A stretch of 64,000 nt of DNA from Butyricicoccus pullicaecorum (GTDB lineage Bacteria > Bacillota > Clostridia > Oscillospirales > Butyricicoccaceae). Shown in pieces: positions 1 through 8,212 of the stretch. The notes beneath the pieces were generated by a model that was not told the DNA's origin, did not search any database, and worked only from the letters and a program-made list of their open reading frames with translations. The position numbers and the translations under genes are program-made. The stretch is from contig JAGZIW010000010.1 in assembly GCA_018366035.1 (NCBI GenBank), positions 1 to 64,000 of the forward strand, written 5' to 3'. Positions within the stretch are counted from its first letter, which is position 1, and each line of letters opens with the position of its first letter.

Positions 1-59
1 AGTTTTTCGACTTTTTTCTACAACAAAGTCGTTTCTCTTCAAACTTTTTACTTGGTTTT

Positions 60-112
60 GCTGTCCAACCGGTCAGCTTAACTATAATATCACAACACAC
101 GCTCTGTGTCAA
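60..112 (-). promoter_or_regulatory. Leftward promoter and possible operator for a gene beyond the left edge
   Basis: On the minus strand TTGACA (112-107) and TATTAT (89-84) are separated by exactly 17 bp, a good sigma-A promoter reading off the window. Just downstream, 60-77 is an imperfect 18-bp inverted repeat of the form GCTGnCC-n4-GGnCAGC. Its place near the transcription start would suit a TetR-type repressor site, but the regulated gene is not visible. Confidence 0.5.
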
Positions 113-205
113 CATATTTTTTATTTTTTTGAATCTTTCTCCATTCAAATTTTTATCTGTCTCTTTCTTTATATCTGCCTCTTTTTATCTTTCTAAAATT
201 TATGC

Positions 206-236
206 TTGACCTTGCCGTTACGGCAAGCGCTATACT
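206..236 (+). promoter_or_regulatory. MerR-type promoter with operator in a 19-bp spacer
   Basis: TTGACC (206-211) and TATACT (231-236) are separated by 19 bp instead of 17. The spacer region carries a perfect inverted repeat, CTTGCCG-TTA-CGGCAAG (211-227). A long spacer with a central dyad is the hallmark of promoters activated by MerR-family DNA distortion, and the gene that follows is a MerR regulator. Autoregulation is therefore likely. Confidence 0.8.
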
Positions 237-259
237 AAAAACACAAGGAGGGAGTACAA

Positions 260-1015
260 ATGGAATATACCATTCAGGAGTTATCCAAACTCGCAGGTGT
301 AAGCGCGCGCACACTGCGATATTACGACGAAATCGGCTTGCTGCCCCCCAGTCGTACCACTAATTCCGGCTATCGTATTTATACAACTACGCAAATCGAT
401 ATGTTGCAGCAAATCCTATTTTATCGTGCACTTGGTTTTCCGTTAAAGCAGATCCAATCCATGATGCAGGCACCTGACTTTGATCGTCTCACCGCATTGG
501 AGCAGCAAAGAAAAACCTTAATCAAGGAACAAGAACGGCTTTCTCGCCTTGTAACCACCATCAACCGTACAATCCAATACACTAAAGGAGAGATTATGAT
601 GAAAGACCACGAAAAATTCCAAGCATTCAAACAGGATATTGTTGCACAAAATGAAACCATATACGGGGCTGAAGTCCGCGCCAAATACGGAAATTCACCC
701 GTAGATACTGCAAATGAAAGAATTCTGCGCATGACTGCCGAAGAATATCATAATTTTGAAGCACTAAAAGACTCGATTTTGGATTTGCTGGAACAAGCTG
801 TCAAGGCAGGAGCAAATCCTGCTGATGAAATTGGAAAACAGGTATATGACCTGCACTGCCGTTGGCTGTCCTACACTTTATCCAACACCACACCGGAAGA
901 GCGAAAAGGGATTGCCTCTCTTTACATTTCTGACCCACGCTTTACCGCATACTACGACCGAAAGGTATCTGGCTGTGCTCAATTTTTATGTGAAGCTGTT
1001 TCGCATTGGGCATAA
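260..1015 (+). CDS. MerR-family regulator with TipAS-like effector domain
   Basis: The 251-residue protein starts with a MerR winged helix (about 1-70, with SARTLRYYDEIGLL), continues through a dimerisation coiled coil (about 75-110) and ends in a TipAS-like domain (about 125-250, with DPRFTAYYD and GCAQFL). TipA-type proteins bind thiopeptides and other amphipathic drugs and activate multidrug-response genes. AAGGAG lies about 9 nt before the ATG. The gene sits alone behind a promoter with the MerR dyad, so it probably controls itself; its other targets cannot be seen here. A bidirectional terminator separates it from the tRNA gene on the other strand. Confidence 0.88.
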   Translation: MEYTIQELSKLAGVSARTLRYYDEIGLLPPSRTTNSGYRIYTTTQIDMLQQILFYRALGFPLKQIQSMMQAPDFDRLTALEQQRKTLIKEQERLSRLVTTINRTIQYTKGEIMMKDHEKFQAFKQDIVAQNETIYGAEVRAKYGNSPVDTANERILRMTAEEYHNFEALKDSILDLLEQAVKAGANPADEIGKQVYDLHCRWLSYTLSNTTPEERKGIASLYISDPRFTAYYDRKVSGCAQFLCEAVSHWA

Positions 1016-1060
1016 AATCGCACCCTGTGCGTATACATTTGTCTTTCAGATAACAAAAAA

Positions 1061-1092
1061 AAGAACCTGTGAAATATTCACAGGTTCTTTTT
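1061..1092. terminator. Bidirectional terminator between merR and tRNA-Arg
   Basis: A 13-bp perfect stem (1061-1073 with 1077-1089) has a 3-nt loop, an A-run on the left and a T-run on the right. It can end transcription of the regulator on the plus strand and of the tRNA on the minus strand. Confidence 0.85.
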
Positions 1093-1097
1093 TCAGT

Positions 1098-1174
1098 TGG
1101 TACGCCGAAAGGGATTCGAACCCCCGACCTTTTGGTTCGTAGCCAAACACTCTATCCAGCTGAGCTATCGGCGC
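1098..1174 (-). tRNA. tRNA-Arg (anticodon ACG)
   Basis: Read on the minus strand, the sequence folds as a full cloverleaf: 7-bp acceptor stem GCGCCGA/TCGGCGT, a D arm with AGCTCAGCTGGATAGAG, anticodon loop CTACGAA giving ACG, and a T arm with GGTTCGAAT. The CCA end is encoded (1098-1100). The ACG anticodon, with A34 deaminated to inosine, reads CGN arginine codons. Length is 77 nt including CCA. Confidence 0.95.
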
Positions 1175-1265
1175 ACATCTTTGCTGCTTATATATGATAT
1201 CACAGGATAAAGTCACTTGTCAACCATTATTTTTCTTTTCTTATCAACGCTTATCACATTCTATC

Positions 1266-2516
1266 CTACGAACAAATCAGTTCCCGATAATAATCTTGCT
1301 CTCTTGTATTTCCAACAGCGCAAATAGAGGCATTCTCAAAACAAAAAATCGTGTTTGCCAAGTCCTTGACCTGTTCCACAGTCACTGCATCAAATGCCGC
1401 AACCAACTCATCGGGACTCATAACGCAATCTGTAAACAATTCATATCGTCCCAGATGATTCATGCGTGCATTGGTACTTTCCAGCCCCATCAGCATATTG
1501 CTTTTTATCTGCTCTCTGCAACGACAGAGTTCTTCTTCTGTTGGTCCATTTTCACAAAATTCATACAATACCTCTCGCATAAGCCCCACTGCTTTCTGCT
1601 CCTGCTCCTGACTCAGCCCTACATAAATCGAAAACATACCTGTATCTATATGACTTGATGGAAATGAGCAAATCGAATAGCACAATCCATGCTGTTCTCG
1701 AACTGTCTGAAACAATCTTGACGACATTCCTCCACCCAGAATCCCATTCATAAGCTGATAAGCATACCGTCGGTCATCTAAAAGCGCAAGCCCGCGGAAC
1801 CCCAAACACAGGTGATTTTGTTCAATTTCTTTTGGGCGCACCACGATACTCGGCTGATACTGTGCAGGCTCGATTTGATTTCTTCCGCTTCCTGTCATCT
1901 TTTCAAACAGCTTGCAGATATATTGTAAATCTGCATCTGTGAAATGACCAGAGAGTGCAATAACAGTGTCCTCTGGGTGATAATTCCGTGCAATATAGTT
2001 GTGCAGTATCGCCGAATCAAAGTTTTTCAATGTTTCTTCTGTACCAAGAATCGGACGCCCCAGCGCTGTTCCACGATAGCATGTCTCAAAAAGTTTTTCG
2101 GTTGCTACATCATCTGGTGTATCCTCATACATATCAATTTCTTCGAATACAACACCACGTTCCAATTCAATGTCTTGATCTGCAAATTTTGAGTAAAGGA
2201 ACATATCCGCCAACAGGTCTGCCGCATCGCACAAATGGGTGTCCAATACCTTCATATAATAGCAGGTACAATCCTTTGCCGTAAACGCATTGGCTTGCCC
2301 ACCCATTGCGTCCATCGCCGCTGCAATTTGCTGTGCAGTGCGATTTTCTGTTCCCTTAAAAATCATATGCTCAATAAAATGAGAGATTCCATTATATTCT
2401 GCTGGTTCAAATCGGCTTCCATTGCCAATCCAGATTCCCAACGCAGCAGAGCGCACATGTTCGATCCGTTCTGCTACCACGCGCACACCGTTTGAAAGTA
2501 CAATTTTTTCATACAT
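1266..2516 (-). CDS. M16 family zinc protease (MlpA/YmxG-like)
   Basis: This 416-residue protein belongs to the insulinase/mitochondrial processing peptidase family. The inverted zinc motif HFIEH is at residues 46-50, within a typical N-terminal half, and the C-terminal M16 domain contains GGGMSSRLFQ. I chose the ATG at 2516: GGTGG is 8 nt upstream and the protein then starts like family members, whereas the alternative GTG at 2528 has no well-placed ribosome site. It follows rpsO and pnp as in Bacillus, but a terminator behind pnp and an extended -10 element suggest separate expression. The physiological substrate is unknown. Confidence 0.9.
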   Translation of the reverse strand: MYEKIVLSNGVRVVAERIEHVRSAALGIWIGNGSRFEPAEYNGISHFIEHMIFKGTENRTAQQIAAAMDAMGGQANAFTAKDCTCYYMKVLDTHLCDAADLLADMFLYSKFADQDIELERGVVFEEIDMYEDTPDDVATEKLFETCYRGTALGRPILGTEETLKNFDSAILHNYIARNYHPEDTVIALSGHFTDADLQYICKLFEKMTGSGRNQIEPAQYQPSIVVRPKEIEQNHLCLGFRGLALLDDRRYAYQLMNGILGGGMSSRLFQTVREQHGLCYSICSFPSSHIDTGMFSIYVGLSQEQEQKAVGLMREVLYEFCENGPTEEELCRCREQIKSNMLMGLESTNARMNHLGRYELFTDCVMSPDELVAAFDAVTVEQVKDLANTIFCFENASICAVGNTREQDYYRELICS

Positions 2517-2576
2517 AATCCGTTCCACCGTTCTATATATCCTATAAAATATTACTATTGCTGATTTTTTATTTTT

Positions 2577-2585
2577 ATTATAGCA
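2577..2585 (-). promoter_or_regulatory. Extended -10 promoter for the M16 protease
   Basis: TGC-TATAAT on the minus strand lies about 60 bp upstream of the protease start, between it and the pnp terminator. No good -35 is seen, which is tolerated with an extended -10. Confidence 0.5.
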
Positions 2586-2630
2586 TATCCCCTTTCAATA
2601 AGAAACAGGAACTTCGTGCCAATACAGTGA

Positions 2631-2662
2631 AAAAAGCCGACACGAACAATCGTATCGGCTTT
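2631..2662 (-). terminator. pnp terminator
   Basis: On the minus strand AAAGCCGA...TCGGCTTT (2662-2655 with 2640-2633) forms a stem with an inner ACGA/TCGT extension. It is followed by a T-run and lies 22 bp after the pnp stop codon. Confidence 0.8.
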
Positions 2663-2683
2663 CTTTATCAGATTTAGAGATGA

Positions 2684-4804
2684 TTAGAGTTTTTCTTCTT
2701 CCTTAACGTCCTTCATGGACAGGTTAATACGACCCTTGTCATCAATTTCCATGACCTTAACATAAACCATATCGCCAATTTGTACCGCATCTTCTACCTT
2801 CTCAATGCGGTGATCTGACATCTTGGAGATATGCACCATACCGTCCCTATTTGCAGTCAGGTTTACAAAAGCACCAAAGTTCATGAGACGGACAACCTTA
2901 CCATAATAGATTTCGCCAACTTCAGGCTCCTTTACAATAGCCTCAATCATAGACTTTGCAAGTTCACCGTCCGATGCCTTGACTGCTGCAATGGTAATTA
3001 CACCATCGTCATTGATATCGACCTGCGCACCAGAATCTGCAACGATTTTCTGAATCACGCTGCCGCCCTTACCGATGACCTCACGAATCTTGTCCGGATG
3101 GATCTGCATGGTAATCATCTTTGGTGCCCAAGCGGATACATCACCACGCGGCTGCTCAATTGCCTTGAGCATAATTTCGTCCAAAATACCAAGACGCGCT
3201 ACGCGGCACTTGCGGAATGCTTCCTGAATCACAGCCGGAGAAAGACCATCTACCTTGATATCCACCTGAATCGCAGTGATACCCTTCTTTGTACCTGCAA
3301 CCTTAAAGTCCATATCTCCATAAAAGTCCTCAAGACCCTGAATATCTGTAAATGTGGTTTCCTGCCCGTCATCGGTAATCAGACCACAGGAAATGCCTGC
3401 AACAGGTGCCTTAATCGGAACACCTGCGTCCATAAGTGCCAATGTAGAACCACAGACGGACCCCTGTGAAGTGGAGCCATTGGAGGACACAACCTCAGAA
3501 ACCAGACGCAGCGCATAGGGGAATTCCTCCTCAGAAGGAATAACTGGCAGCAGCGCACGTTCAGCCAGCGCACCATGACCAATTTCGCGGCGGCCGGGAC
3601 CACGAGATGGACGTGTCTCACCAACAGAGAAAGATGGGAAGTTATAATGATGGATATACCGCTTGGTTTTTTCATCAAAGATGGTATCCAGCTCCTGTGC
3701 ATCTCCCAGTGTACCCAAAGTACAGATGGTCAACACCTGTGTCTGCCCACGGGTAAACAGACCGGATCCATGTGCACGCGGCAGTACGCCAACCTCAGCT
3801 GCCAGCGGACGAACCTCTTCCATTCCGCGGCCGTCCACACGCTTGCCCTGAACCAGCCAATTTCGCACGATTTTCTTTTGCAGCTTATCAAAGCACTCGG
3901 AAATCTCGCCGCCATGCTCTGCTACGAACTCAGCGCCCAATTCCTCCTCAAAGGCATCACGCACAACCTTGATTCGTGCATCACGAACTGTCTTATCGTC
4001 TGTATCCAGACAATACTCCAGCTTTTCGCGGCACTCTGCCTCCAGCTTATCAAAAATCTCATGGTTCAAGTCATGATGCTCATATTCAAACTTCGGCTTA
4101 CCAATCTGCGCCTTGATATCTGCGATGAATGCAACAACCTTCTTGATCTCCTCATGTGCCTCCATCAGCGCGTTGAACATATCCTCCTCTGGGATTTCGT
4201 TCGCGCCGGCTTCGATCATTACGATTTTATCTGCTGTTGCACAGACAGTTACGTCCATCTCGGAACGCTTACGCTGCTCTGCGGTTGGGTTAATGACAAC
4301 CTGTCCATCTACAATGCCGACATTGGCGCCGCCAATGACGTAGTCAAACGGAATATCGGAAATAGAAACTGCGATCGATGCACCAAGGAGTGCAGCAATC
4401 TCAGGAGAGTTATCCGAGTCATTCTCCAGCACCGTGCAGACGATGGAAACATCGTTGCGCAGATCCTTCGGGAACAGCGGACGCATCGGGCGGTCAATCT
4501 GACGGGAAGCCAGAATTGCCTTTTCAGAAGGACGTCCTTCACGGCGCATAAAAGATCCCGGGATACGGCCAACTGCATAGAGACGCTCCTCAAAATCAAC
4601 AGAAAGCGGGAAAAAGTCGATGCCATCACGCGGCTTTGCAGATGCAGTCGCAGTCACCAGCACAACCGTCTCACCATAACGTACCACACAGGAACCATTT
4701 GCCAGCTGTGCAACCTTTCCGGTTTCTACAACAAGCGGACGACCTGCATAAGTGGTCTCAAACACACGATAATCCTTAAATTCAAAGTGTTGGATATTAC
4801 TCAT
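2684..4804 (-). CDS. pnp: Polyribonucleotide nucleotidyltransferase (PNPase)
   Basis: PNPase degrades RNA 3' to 5' by phosphorolysis, releasing nucleoside diphosphates, and works as a trimer in mRNA decay. The 706-residue protein has the usual order: first RNase PH domain (about 10-140), helical linker, second RNase PH domain (about 320-540), KH domain with VIGKGG (about 560-615) and C-terminal S1 domain with GKVVRLMNFGAFV (about 625-695). Length is normal. AGGAGG precedes the ATG. The gene follows rpsO, and a long hairpin in the intergenic leader suggests processing-based autoregulation as known for PNPase in other bacteria. Confidence 0.98.
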   Translation of the reverse strand: MSNIQHFEFKDYRVFETTYAGRPLVVETGKVAQLANGSCVVRYGETVVLVTATASAKPRDGIDFFPLSVDFEERLYAVGRIPGSFMRREGRPSEKAILASRQIDRPMRPLFPKDLRNDVSIVCTVLENDSDNSPEIAALLGASIAVSISDIPFDYVIGGANVGIVDGQVVINPTAEQRKRSEMDVTVCATADKIVMIEAGANEIPEEDMFNALMEAHEEIKKVVAFIADIKAQIGKPKFEYEHHDLNHEIFDKLEAECREKLEYCLDTDDKTVRDARIKVVRDAFEEELGAEFVAEHGGEISECFDKLQKKIVRNWLVQGKRVDGRGMEEVRPLAAEVGVLPRAHGSGLFTRGQTQVLTICTLGTLGDAQELDTIFDEKTKRYIHHYNFPSFSVGETRPSRGPGRREIGHGALAERALLPVIPSEEEFPYALRLVSEVVSSNGSTSQGSVCGSTLALMDAGVPIKAPVAGISCGLITDDGQETTFTDIQGLEDFYGDMDFKVAGTKKGITAIQVDIKVDGLSPAVIQEAFRKCRVARLGILDEIMLKAIEQPRGDVSAWAPKMITMQIHPDKIREVIGKGGSVIQKIVADSGAQVDINDDGVITIAAVKASDGELAKSMIEAIVKEPEVGEIYYGKVVRLMNFGAFVNLTANRDGMVHISKMSDHRIEKVEDAVQIGDMVYVKVMEIDDKGRINLSMKDVKEEEKL

Positions 4805-4834
4805 TTTGAATAGCCTCCTTAAAGCATGAGAGTA

Positions 4835-4913
4835 GGCGGCATTGCAGCATTAGCACTTGGAGCGCAGGTCAAAGCCTGTCGGCCTGTCCTCCAATTGCTA
4901 AAGCCTTACCGCC
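4835..4913 (-). promoter_or_regulatory. Long imperfect hairpin in the pnp leader
   Basis: A 79-nt element has paired arms GGCGG/CCGCC at the base, GC-TTAGCA/TGCTAA-GC and TTGGAG/CTCCAA with single mismatches, and CAGG/CCTG near the tip. It ends about 30 nt before the pnp start codon. In E. coli a similar leader duplex is the RNase III and PNPase target for autoregulation. Equivalence here is inference from position and shape. Confidence 0.7.
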
Positions 4914-4943
4914 CAAACGGGGAAGAAAACAAGTAGCAAGTAA

Positions 4944-4963
4944 GGGGGGCACAGATGCCCCCC
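4944..4963 (-). terminator. Weak terminator or processing hairpin after rpsO
   Basis: A perfect 8-bp stem, GGGGGGCA/TGCCCCCC with a 4-nt loop, lies just after the rpsO stop. No T-run follows on the minus strand, so read-through into pnp is expected. Confidence 0.55.
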
Positions 4964-4973
4964 TCAATTTTCA

Positions 4974-5240
4974 TTACTTACGGATACCCAGCTTTGCAAT
5001 CAGAGCACGGTAACGGTTTACGTCCTTCTTCTGCAGATAGTTCAGCATGCTGCGGCGCTGACCAACCATCTTGAGCAGACCACGGCGGGAATGGTTGTCC
5101 TTCGGGTGCTGCTTGAGGTGCTCAGTGAGCTCAGCAATACGTGCAGTCAGGATTGCAACCTGCACCTCTGGAGAACCAGTATCAGTTGCATGGGTGCGGT
5201 TTGCTTCGATTACAGCGGTTTTTTCTTCCTTACGGATCAT
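4974..5240 (-). CDS. rpsO: Small ribosomal subunit protein uS15
   Basis: This 88-residue protein is the usual length for S15, which binds the central domain of 16S rRNA and organises assembly of the platform. Family signatures seen are [14 protein letters not shown] and [20 protein letters not shown] precedes the ATG. It heads the rpsO-pnp unit, has its own sigma-A promoter, and has a structured leader that could bind S15. Confidence 0.98.
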   Translation of the reverse strand: MIRKEEKTAVIEANRTHATDTGSPEVQVAILTARIAELTEHLKQHPKDNHSRRGLLKMVGQRRSMLNYLQKKDVNRYRALIAKLGIRK

Positions 5241-5268
5241 GATTTTTCACCTCATAAAAATTTTTAGT

Positions 5269-5344
5269 CCCCACACGCCGAGTATCGGACGGTGAAACGG
5301 CGCGCTCTGACGCGTCCTGTGCCCAAAAATACTAAGCGTGGGGC
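5269..5344 (-). promoter_or_regulatory. Structured rpsO leader, candidate S15 autoregulatory RNA
   Basis: The rpsO 5' leader is closed by a long-range helix between CCCCACGC near the transcript start and GCGTGTGGGG before the ribosome site. Inside is a GGAC/GTCC helix and a GC-rich arm, so a multi-branched fold is likely. S15 is known to repress its own mRNA through junction-type leaders in many bacteria. I did not recognise a specific published class. Confidence 0.5.
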
Positions 5345-5356
5345 AAATTACAATTT

Positions 5357-5385
5357 ATATTACCATAGAATATGTGTTTTGTAAA
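5357..5385 (-). promoter_or_regulatory. rpsO promoter
   Basis: TTTACA (5385-5380) and TAATAT (5362-5357) are separated by 17 bp on the minus strand, directly before the structured leader. Confidence 0.7.
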
Positions 5386-5466
5386 GGCATTTTCAAAAAA
5401 ACAATATTTGTCATACCCCGACATATACTTACAAAAAATTAACAAAATTTTTATGAATTTTTCACA

Positions 5467-5495
5467 TTGCATCTGCAAACAATTTTTTATATAAT
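5467..5495 (+). promoter_or_regulatory. Promoter of the candidate ncRNA
   Basis: TTGCAT (5467-5472), a 17-bp spacer and a perfect TATAAT (5490-5495) point to transcription starting near 5502. No coding gene lies downstream on this strand for 5 kb. Confidence 0.75.
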
Positions 5496-5501
5496 TATTT
5501 T

Positions 5502-5708
5502 CACCAGCTGGTTATGTGACACCGTTCAAAAATCACATAACTCTGGTTATAGTTTTGCTTAGATACGCGGTGGGGCTGTGCAGAAGCGTGGCCTGAAGCC
5601 GCGTTTTCTTATTTTCTGCGGTAAACTTTGTGAATTTCTTCATTGATATCCAAAATTATACACAAGTATCTTCCATGGTCAGCAGCATTGGCTGCTGACC
5701 ATTTTTTA
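5502..5708 (+). ncRNA. Candidate free-standing structured RNA, about 205 nt
   Basis: A promoter and a strong terminator bound this non-coding interval between two minus-strand genes. Visible folds are a 9-bp hairpin (5511-5519 with 5533-5541), a helix ACGCGG/CCGCGT (5565-5570 with 5599-5604) enclosing GGCTGTGC-AGAA-GCGTGGCC with G-U pairs, and a weaker helix near 5624-5667. It contains no convincing ORF. It does not match what I know of 6S RNA (not a single rod), SRP RNA (no GGAAGGAAGC-type loop), tmRNA or RNase P. Its function is unknown. Confidence 0.65.
5677..5708 (+). terminator. Terminator of the candidate ncRNA
   Basis: A perfect 10-bp stem, GGTCAGCAGC/GCTGCTGACC with loop ATTG (5677-5700), is followed by ATTTTTTATT. 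Confidence 0.9.
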
Positions 5709-5760
5709 TTCTCTGACATACATCAAAAGCACTTCTGTATACGGTGGCTTTCCTATCGTT

Positions 5761-6189
5761 TCACTCTCTTTCCTGCACCATGCAAGCACCCACTCCCGCT
5801 GCGAGCACCAAAAATGCAGCAAAACAGCCAATGATTGCATAAATCGCAAAGCTTCCCAGCCCAATATAGCGTTCAAAGTAGAATAGACCATGGAAAGGTG
5901 CCAGAAACAGCGATCCGATCAGCTTGACCAGTATATGGTCTGCGCGCAAGAAGGTTGCAACATCAAGCACCCCCAATACCAGCGCATACAGTATTAGAAT
6001 GATTTCCAACGCGCGGCTGTGTAAGGGAAGTCCAATTGGAATGATTGCCAGCAGAAAAAGCATATAGCATGCTGAAATTATCAAATTCAGCTCAGAAAGC
6101 TCCGGATGTATAGAAAACCAAACCTTTGCACCAATCGTCAATCCGATCCATAAGATCAGCATAACAGTTATCCCCATGTATTTCCGCAT
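5761..6189 (-). CDS. Small membrane protein of unknown function
   Basis: The 142-residue product (from ATG at 6189) is very hydrophobic, with about four predicted membrane helices (roughly 5-22, 35-55, 60-80 and 110-135) and a basic N-terminus. I chose this start because GGAGG lies 6 nt upstream; an upstream in-frame ATG at 6237 has no ribosome site. It lies about 90 bp after the phosphosugar mutase on the same strand, so they may be co-transcribed. No family was recognised. Confidence 0.7.
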   Translation of the reverse strand: MRKYMGITVMLILWIGLTIGAKVWFSIHPELSELNLIISACYMLFLLAIIPIGLPLHSRALEIILILYALVLGVLDVATFLRADHILVKLIGSLFLAPFHGLFYFERYIGLGSFAIYAIIGCFAAFLVLAAGVGACMVQERE

Positions 6190-6278
6190 AATTCGCCTCC
6201 TTATCTCTCTATGGAACAAAAGGGGCGCTGCGATCATGCGCTGCGTCCCTTCTGCTCAGAAAATGCGGTCATTTCTCC

Positions 6279-8009
6279 TTACTGAACAATCTTCTTTGCT
6301 GCTTCAGAAAGTTCTGCTACCTTTGCATCAGCAGCCGCCTTGGTGTCTGCCTTTGCCATCATATACACCTTCACCTTTGGTTCGGTACCAGAGGGACGGA
6401 TAATAAACGATGTCCCGCCTTCCAATTCATAGTAAAGCACGTTCTGTCCGGAAAGCTCCATCTGTTCGCTCTTTCCATCGGCGGCCGACGTCCGTGTTCC
6501 AGACAGATAATCACGAATATATTCCACCTTATGGCTGCCTACGGCGGTGAGTGGATTCTCTCGCAGCTCACTCATGAGCGCCTTCATGCGCTCAAGTCCT
6601 GCAACGCCCGGCATTGTGATGGAGATGGTGTACTCCGTATAAAAGCCATATTTCTCATACATGGTCTGCATGGCATCATAGAGTGTCATACCCTTAGTGC
6701 GATAATAAGCCGCCATTTCTGCAATCAGCATAGAAGCAGTTACCGCATCTTTATCACGTGCATAATCACCAGCCAGATAGCCATAAGACTCCTCAAATGC
6801 AAAGAGATACTCGTGAGAACCCGTTGTCTCAAACTGCTTGATCTTCTCTGCAAGGAACTTAAAGCCAGTAAATGTGTCAAAGCATGCAACGCCATTTGCC
6901 TCAGCGGCAGCGCGCGCCATCTCTGTTGTTACAATAGATTTCAGCACCGCCGGACGCGCGGGCATAGTCCCAGTCAATTTTTTTGCTGTAATCACATAAT
7001 CGATGAGCAGCACACCCACCTGATTGCCTGACAGCGTGATATATTCGCCCTGTGCATCTTTTAGAACGATACCTGTGCGGTCTGCATCTGGGTCAGTACC
7101 AATAATCAAATCGACTCCATTCTTCTTTGCCAAATCAATGGCAAGATGGAAACCCTCCTTATTCTCAGGATTCGGTGATTTTACGGTCGGGAAATCACCG
7201 TCAATGACCATCTGCTCCGGCACACACAAAATGTGCTTATATCCAATGCGGCGCAGGATCTCCGGTACCAGCCGATAGCCCGCACCATGGAACGGTGTAT
7301 AAACCAGCTTAAAGTCATCTGCAACCTGACGGACACAGTCAGGGTTAATGGCAACCTTCAGCACTTCCTGCAAATATGCCTCATCGGTCTGCCAGTCCAT
7401 CATCTGCACAAGCCCCTGCTCCAACGCCTGTGCAAAATCCATCGTTTTAACATCGGTAAAGAAGTCCAGCGCTTCCATTTCTTTGGCAACTACATCTGCT
7501 TCCTTTGGCGGCAGCTGTGCGCCGTCCTCCCAATATACTTTATATCCATTGTACTCCTTTGGATTGTGTGAAGCCGTGATATTGATGCCCGCAATCGTAC
7601 CGTAATGACGAATCGCAAAGGAAAGTTCAGGTGTCGGGCGCAGTTCATCATACAGCTTCACCTGAATTCCATTGGCTGCCAGAATACTTGCAGCTAGCTG
7701 CGCAAACTCCGGAGAAAAATGACGCGAGTCATAAGCAATGGCAACACCGCGTTTCATAGCATCTGCACCATTCTGCACAATCAAATTTGCCAGTCCCTGT
7801 GTTGCCGCCCCTACGGTAAAGCGATTCATACGATAGAGTCCGGTGCCCAAAATACCGCGCAGACCGGCTGTACCAAAGGACAGCGGCGCAAAAAAACGAT
7901 CCTTGATTGCGTCCTCATCACCGCGAATCGCCTCCAGCTCAGCACATTCTTCTTCAGACAGCGCAGAAGAAGCCAGCCAGCGTTCATATTCAGCCATATA
8001 ATTCATCAT
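6279..8009 (-). CDS. pgcA: Phosphoglucomutase/phosphomannomutase
   Basis: This enzyme interconverts hexose-1- and hexose-6-phosphates, most likely glucose, feeding cell-wall precursors and glycogen or glycolysis. The 576-residue protein has all four alpha-D-phosphohexomutase domains. The phosphoserine loop is TASHNPKEYNG, the metal loop DPDADR, the sugar loop EESYGY and the phosphate-binding loop RPSGTEPK near the C-terminus. AGGTGA precedes the start. It has its own promoter and stands apart from the serA terminator. Length matches the PgcA branch of the family. Confidence 0.93.
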   Translation of the reverse strand: MMNYMAEYERWLASSALSEEECAELEAIRGDEDAIKDRFFAPLSFGTAGLRGILGTGLYRMNRFTVGAATQGLANLIVQNGADAMKRGVAIAYDSRHFSPEFAQLAASILAANGIQVKLYDELRPTPELSFAIRHYGTIAGINITASHNPKEYNGYKVYWEDGAQLPPKEADVVAKEMEALDFFTDVKTMDFAQALEQGLVQMMDWQTDEAYLQEVLKVAINPDCVRQVADDFKLVYTPFHGAGYRLVPEILRRIGYKHILCVPEQMVIDGDFPTVKSPNPENKEGFHLAIDLAKKNGVDLIIGTDPDADRTGIVLKDAQGEYITLSGNQVGVLLIDYVITAKKLTGTMPARPAVLKSIVTTEMARAAAEANGVACFDTFTGFKFLAEKIKQFETTGSHEYLFAFEESYGYLAGDYARDKDAVTASMLIAEMAAYYRTKGMTLYDAMQTMYEKYGFYTEYTISITMPGVAGLERMKALMSELRENPLTAVGSHKVEYIRDYLSGTRTSAADGKSEQMELSGQNVLYYELEGGTSFIIRPSGTEPKVKVYMMAKADTKAAADAKVAELSEAAKKIVQ

Positions 8010-8058
8010 GATTTCACCTCATATAATTGTCGTGGAATCCAGAATATTCCTTATATAA

Positions 8059-8086
8059 ATTATACAATAAACTCTGAAGTTTTCAA
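8059..8086 (-). promoter_or_regulatory. pgcA promoter
   Basis: TTGAAA (8086-8081), a 16-bp spacer and TATAAT (8064-8059) lie on the minus strand about 50 bp before the start codon. Confidence 0.75.
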
Positions 8087-8153
8087 CGTCTTTTTTGGAA
8101 ATGTTCTATTGATTGTCAGCTTATCCCAGTATAGCTGCGTTGTAAAAGGCTAC

Positions 8154-8192
8154 ACAAAAAAACAGGGAAGATTCTCGTTTGCTCTTCCCTGT
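8154..8192 (-). terminator. serA terminator
   Basis: On the minus strand a 10-bp stem, ACAGGGAAGA/TCTTCCCTGT (8192-8183 with 8171-8162), is followed by a run of T, 20 bp after the serA stop. Confidence 0.88.
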
Positions 8193-8212
8193 CATCTTAT
8201 TCAATCTCGGCT

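Noticed and set aside
3575..4813. Long plus-strand open frame of 412 codons over pnp
   Set aside because: It lies entirely antisense to pnp, is rich in Cys, His and Leu in no recognisable pattern, has no ribosome site and no homology-like motif.
5502..5708. 6S RNA or SRP RNA
   Set aside because: The fold is several separate hairpins and not one long rod, and the conserved SRP loop motifs are absent. Left as an unknown ncRNA.
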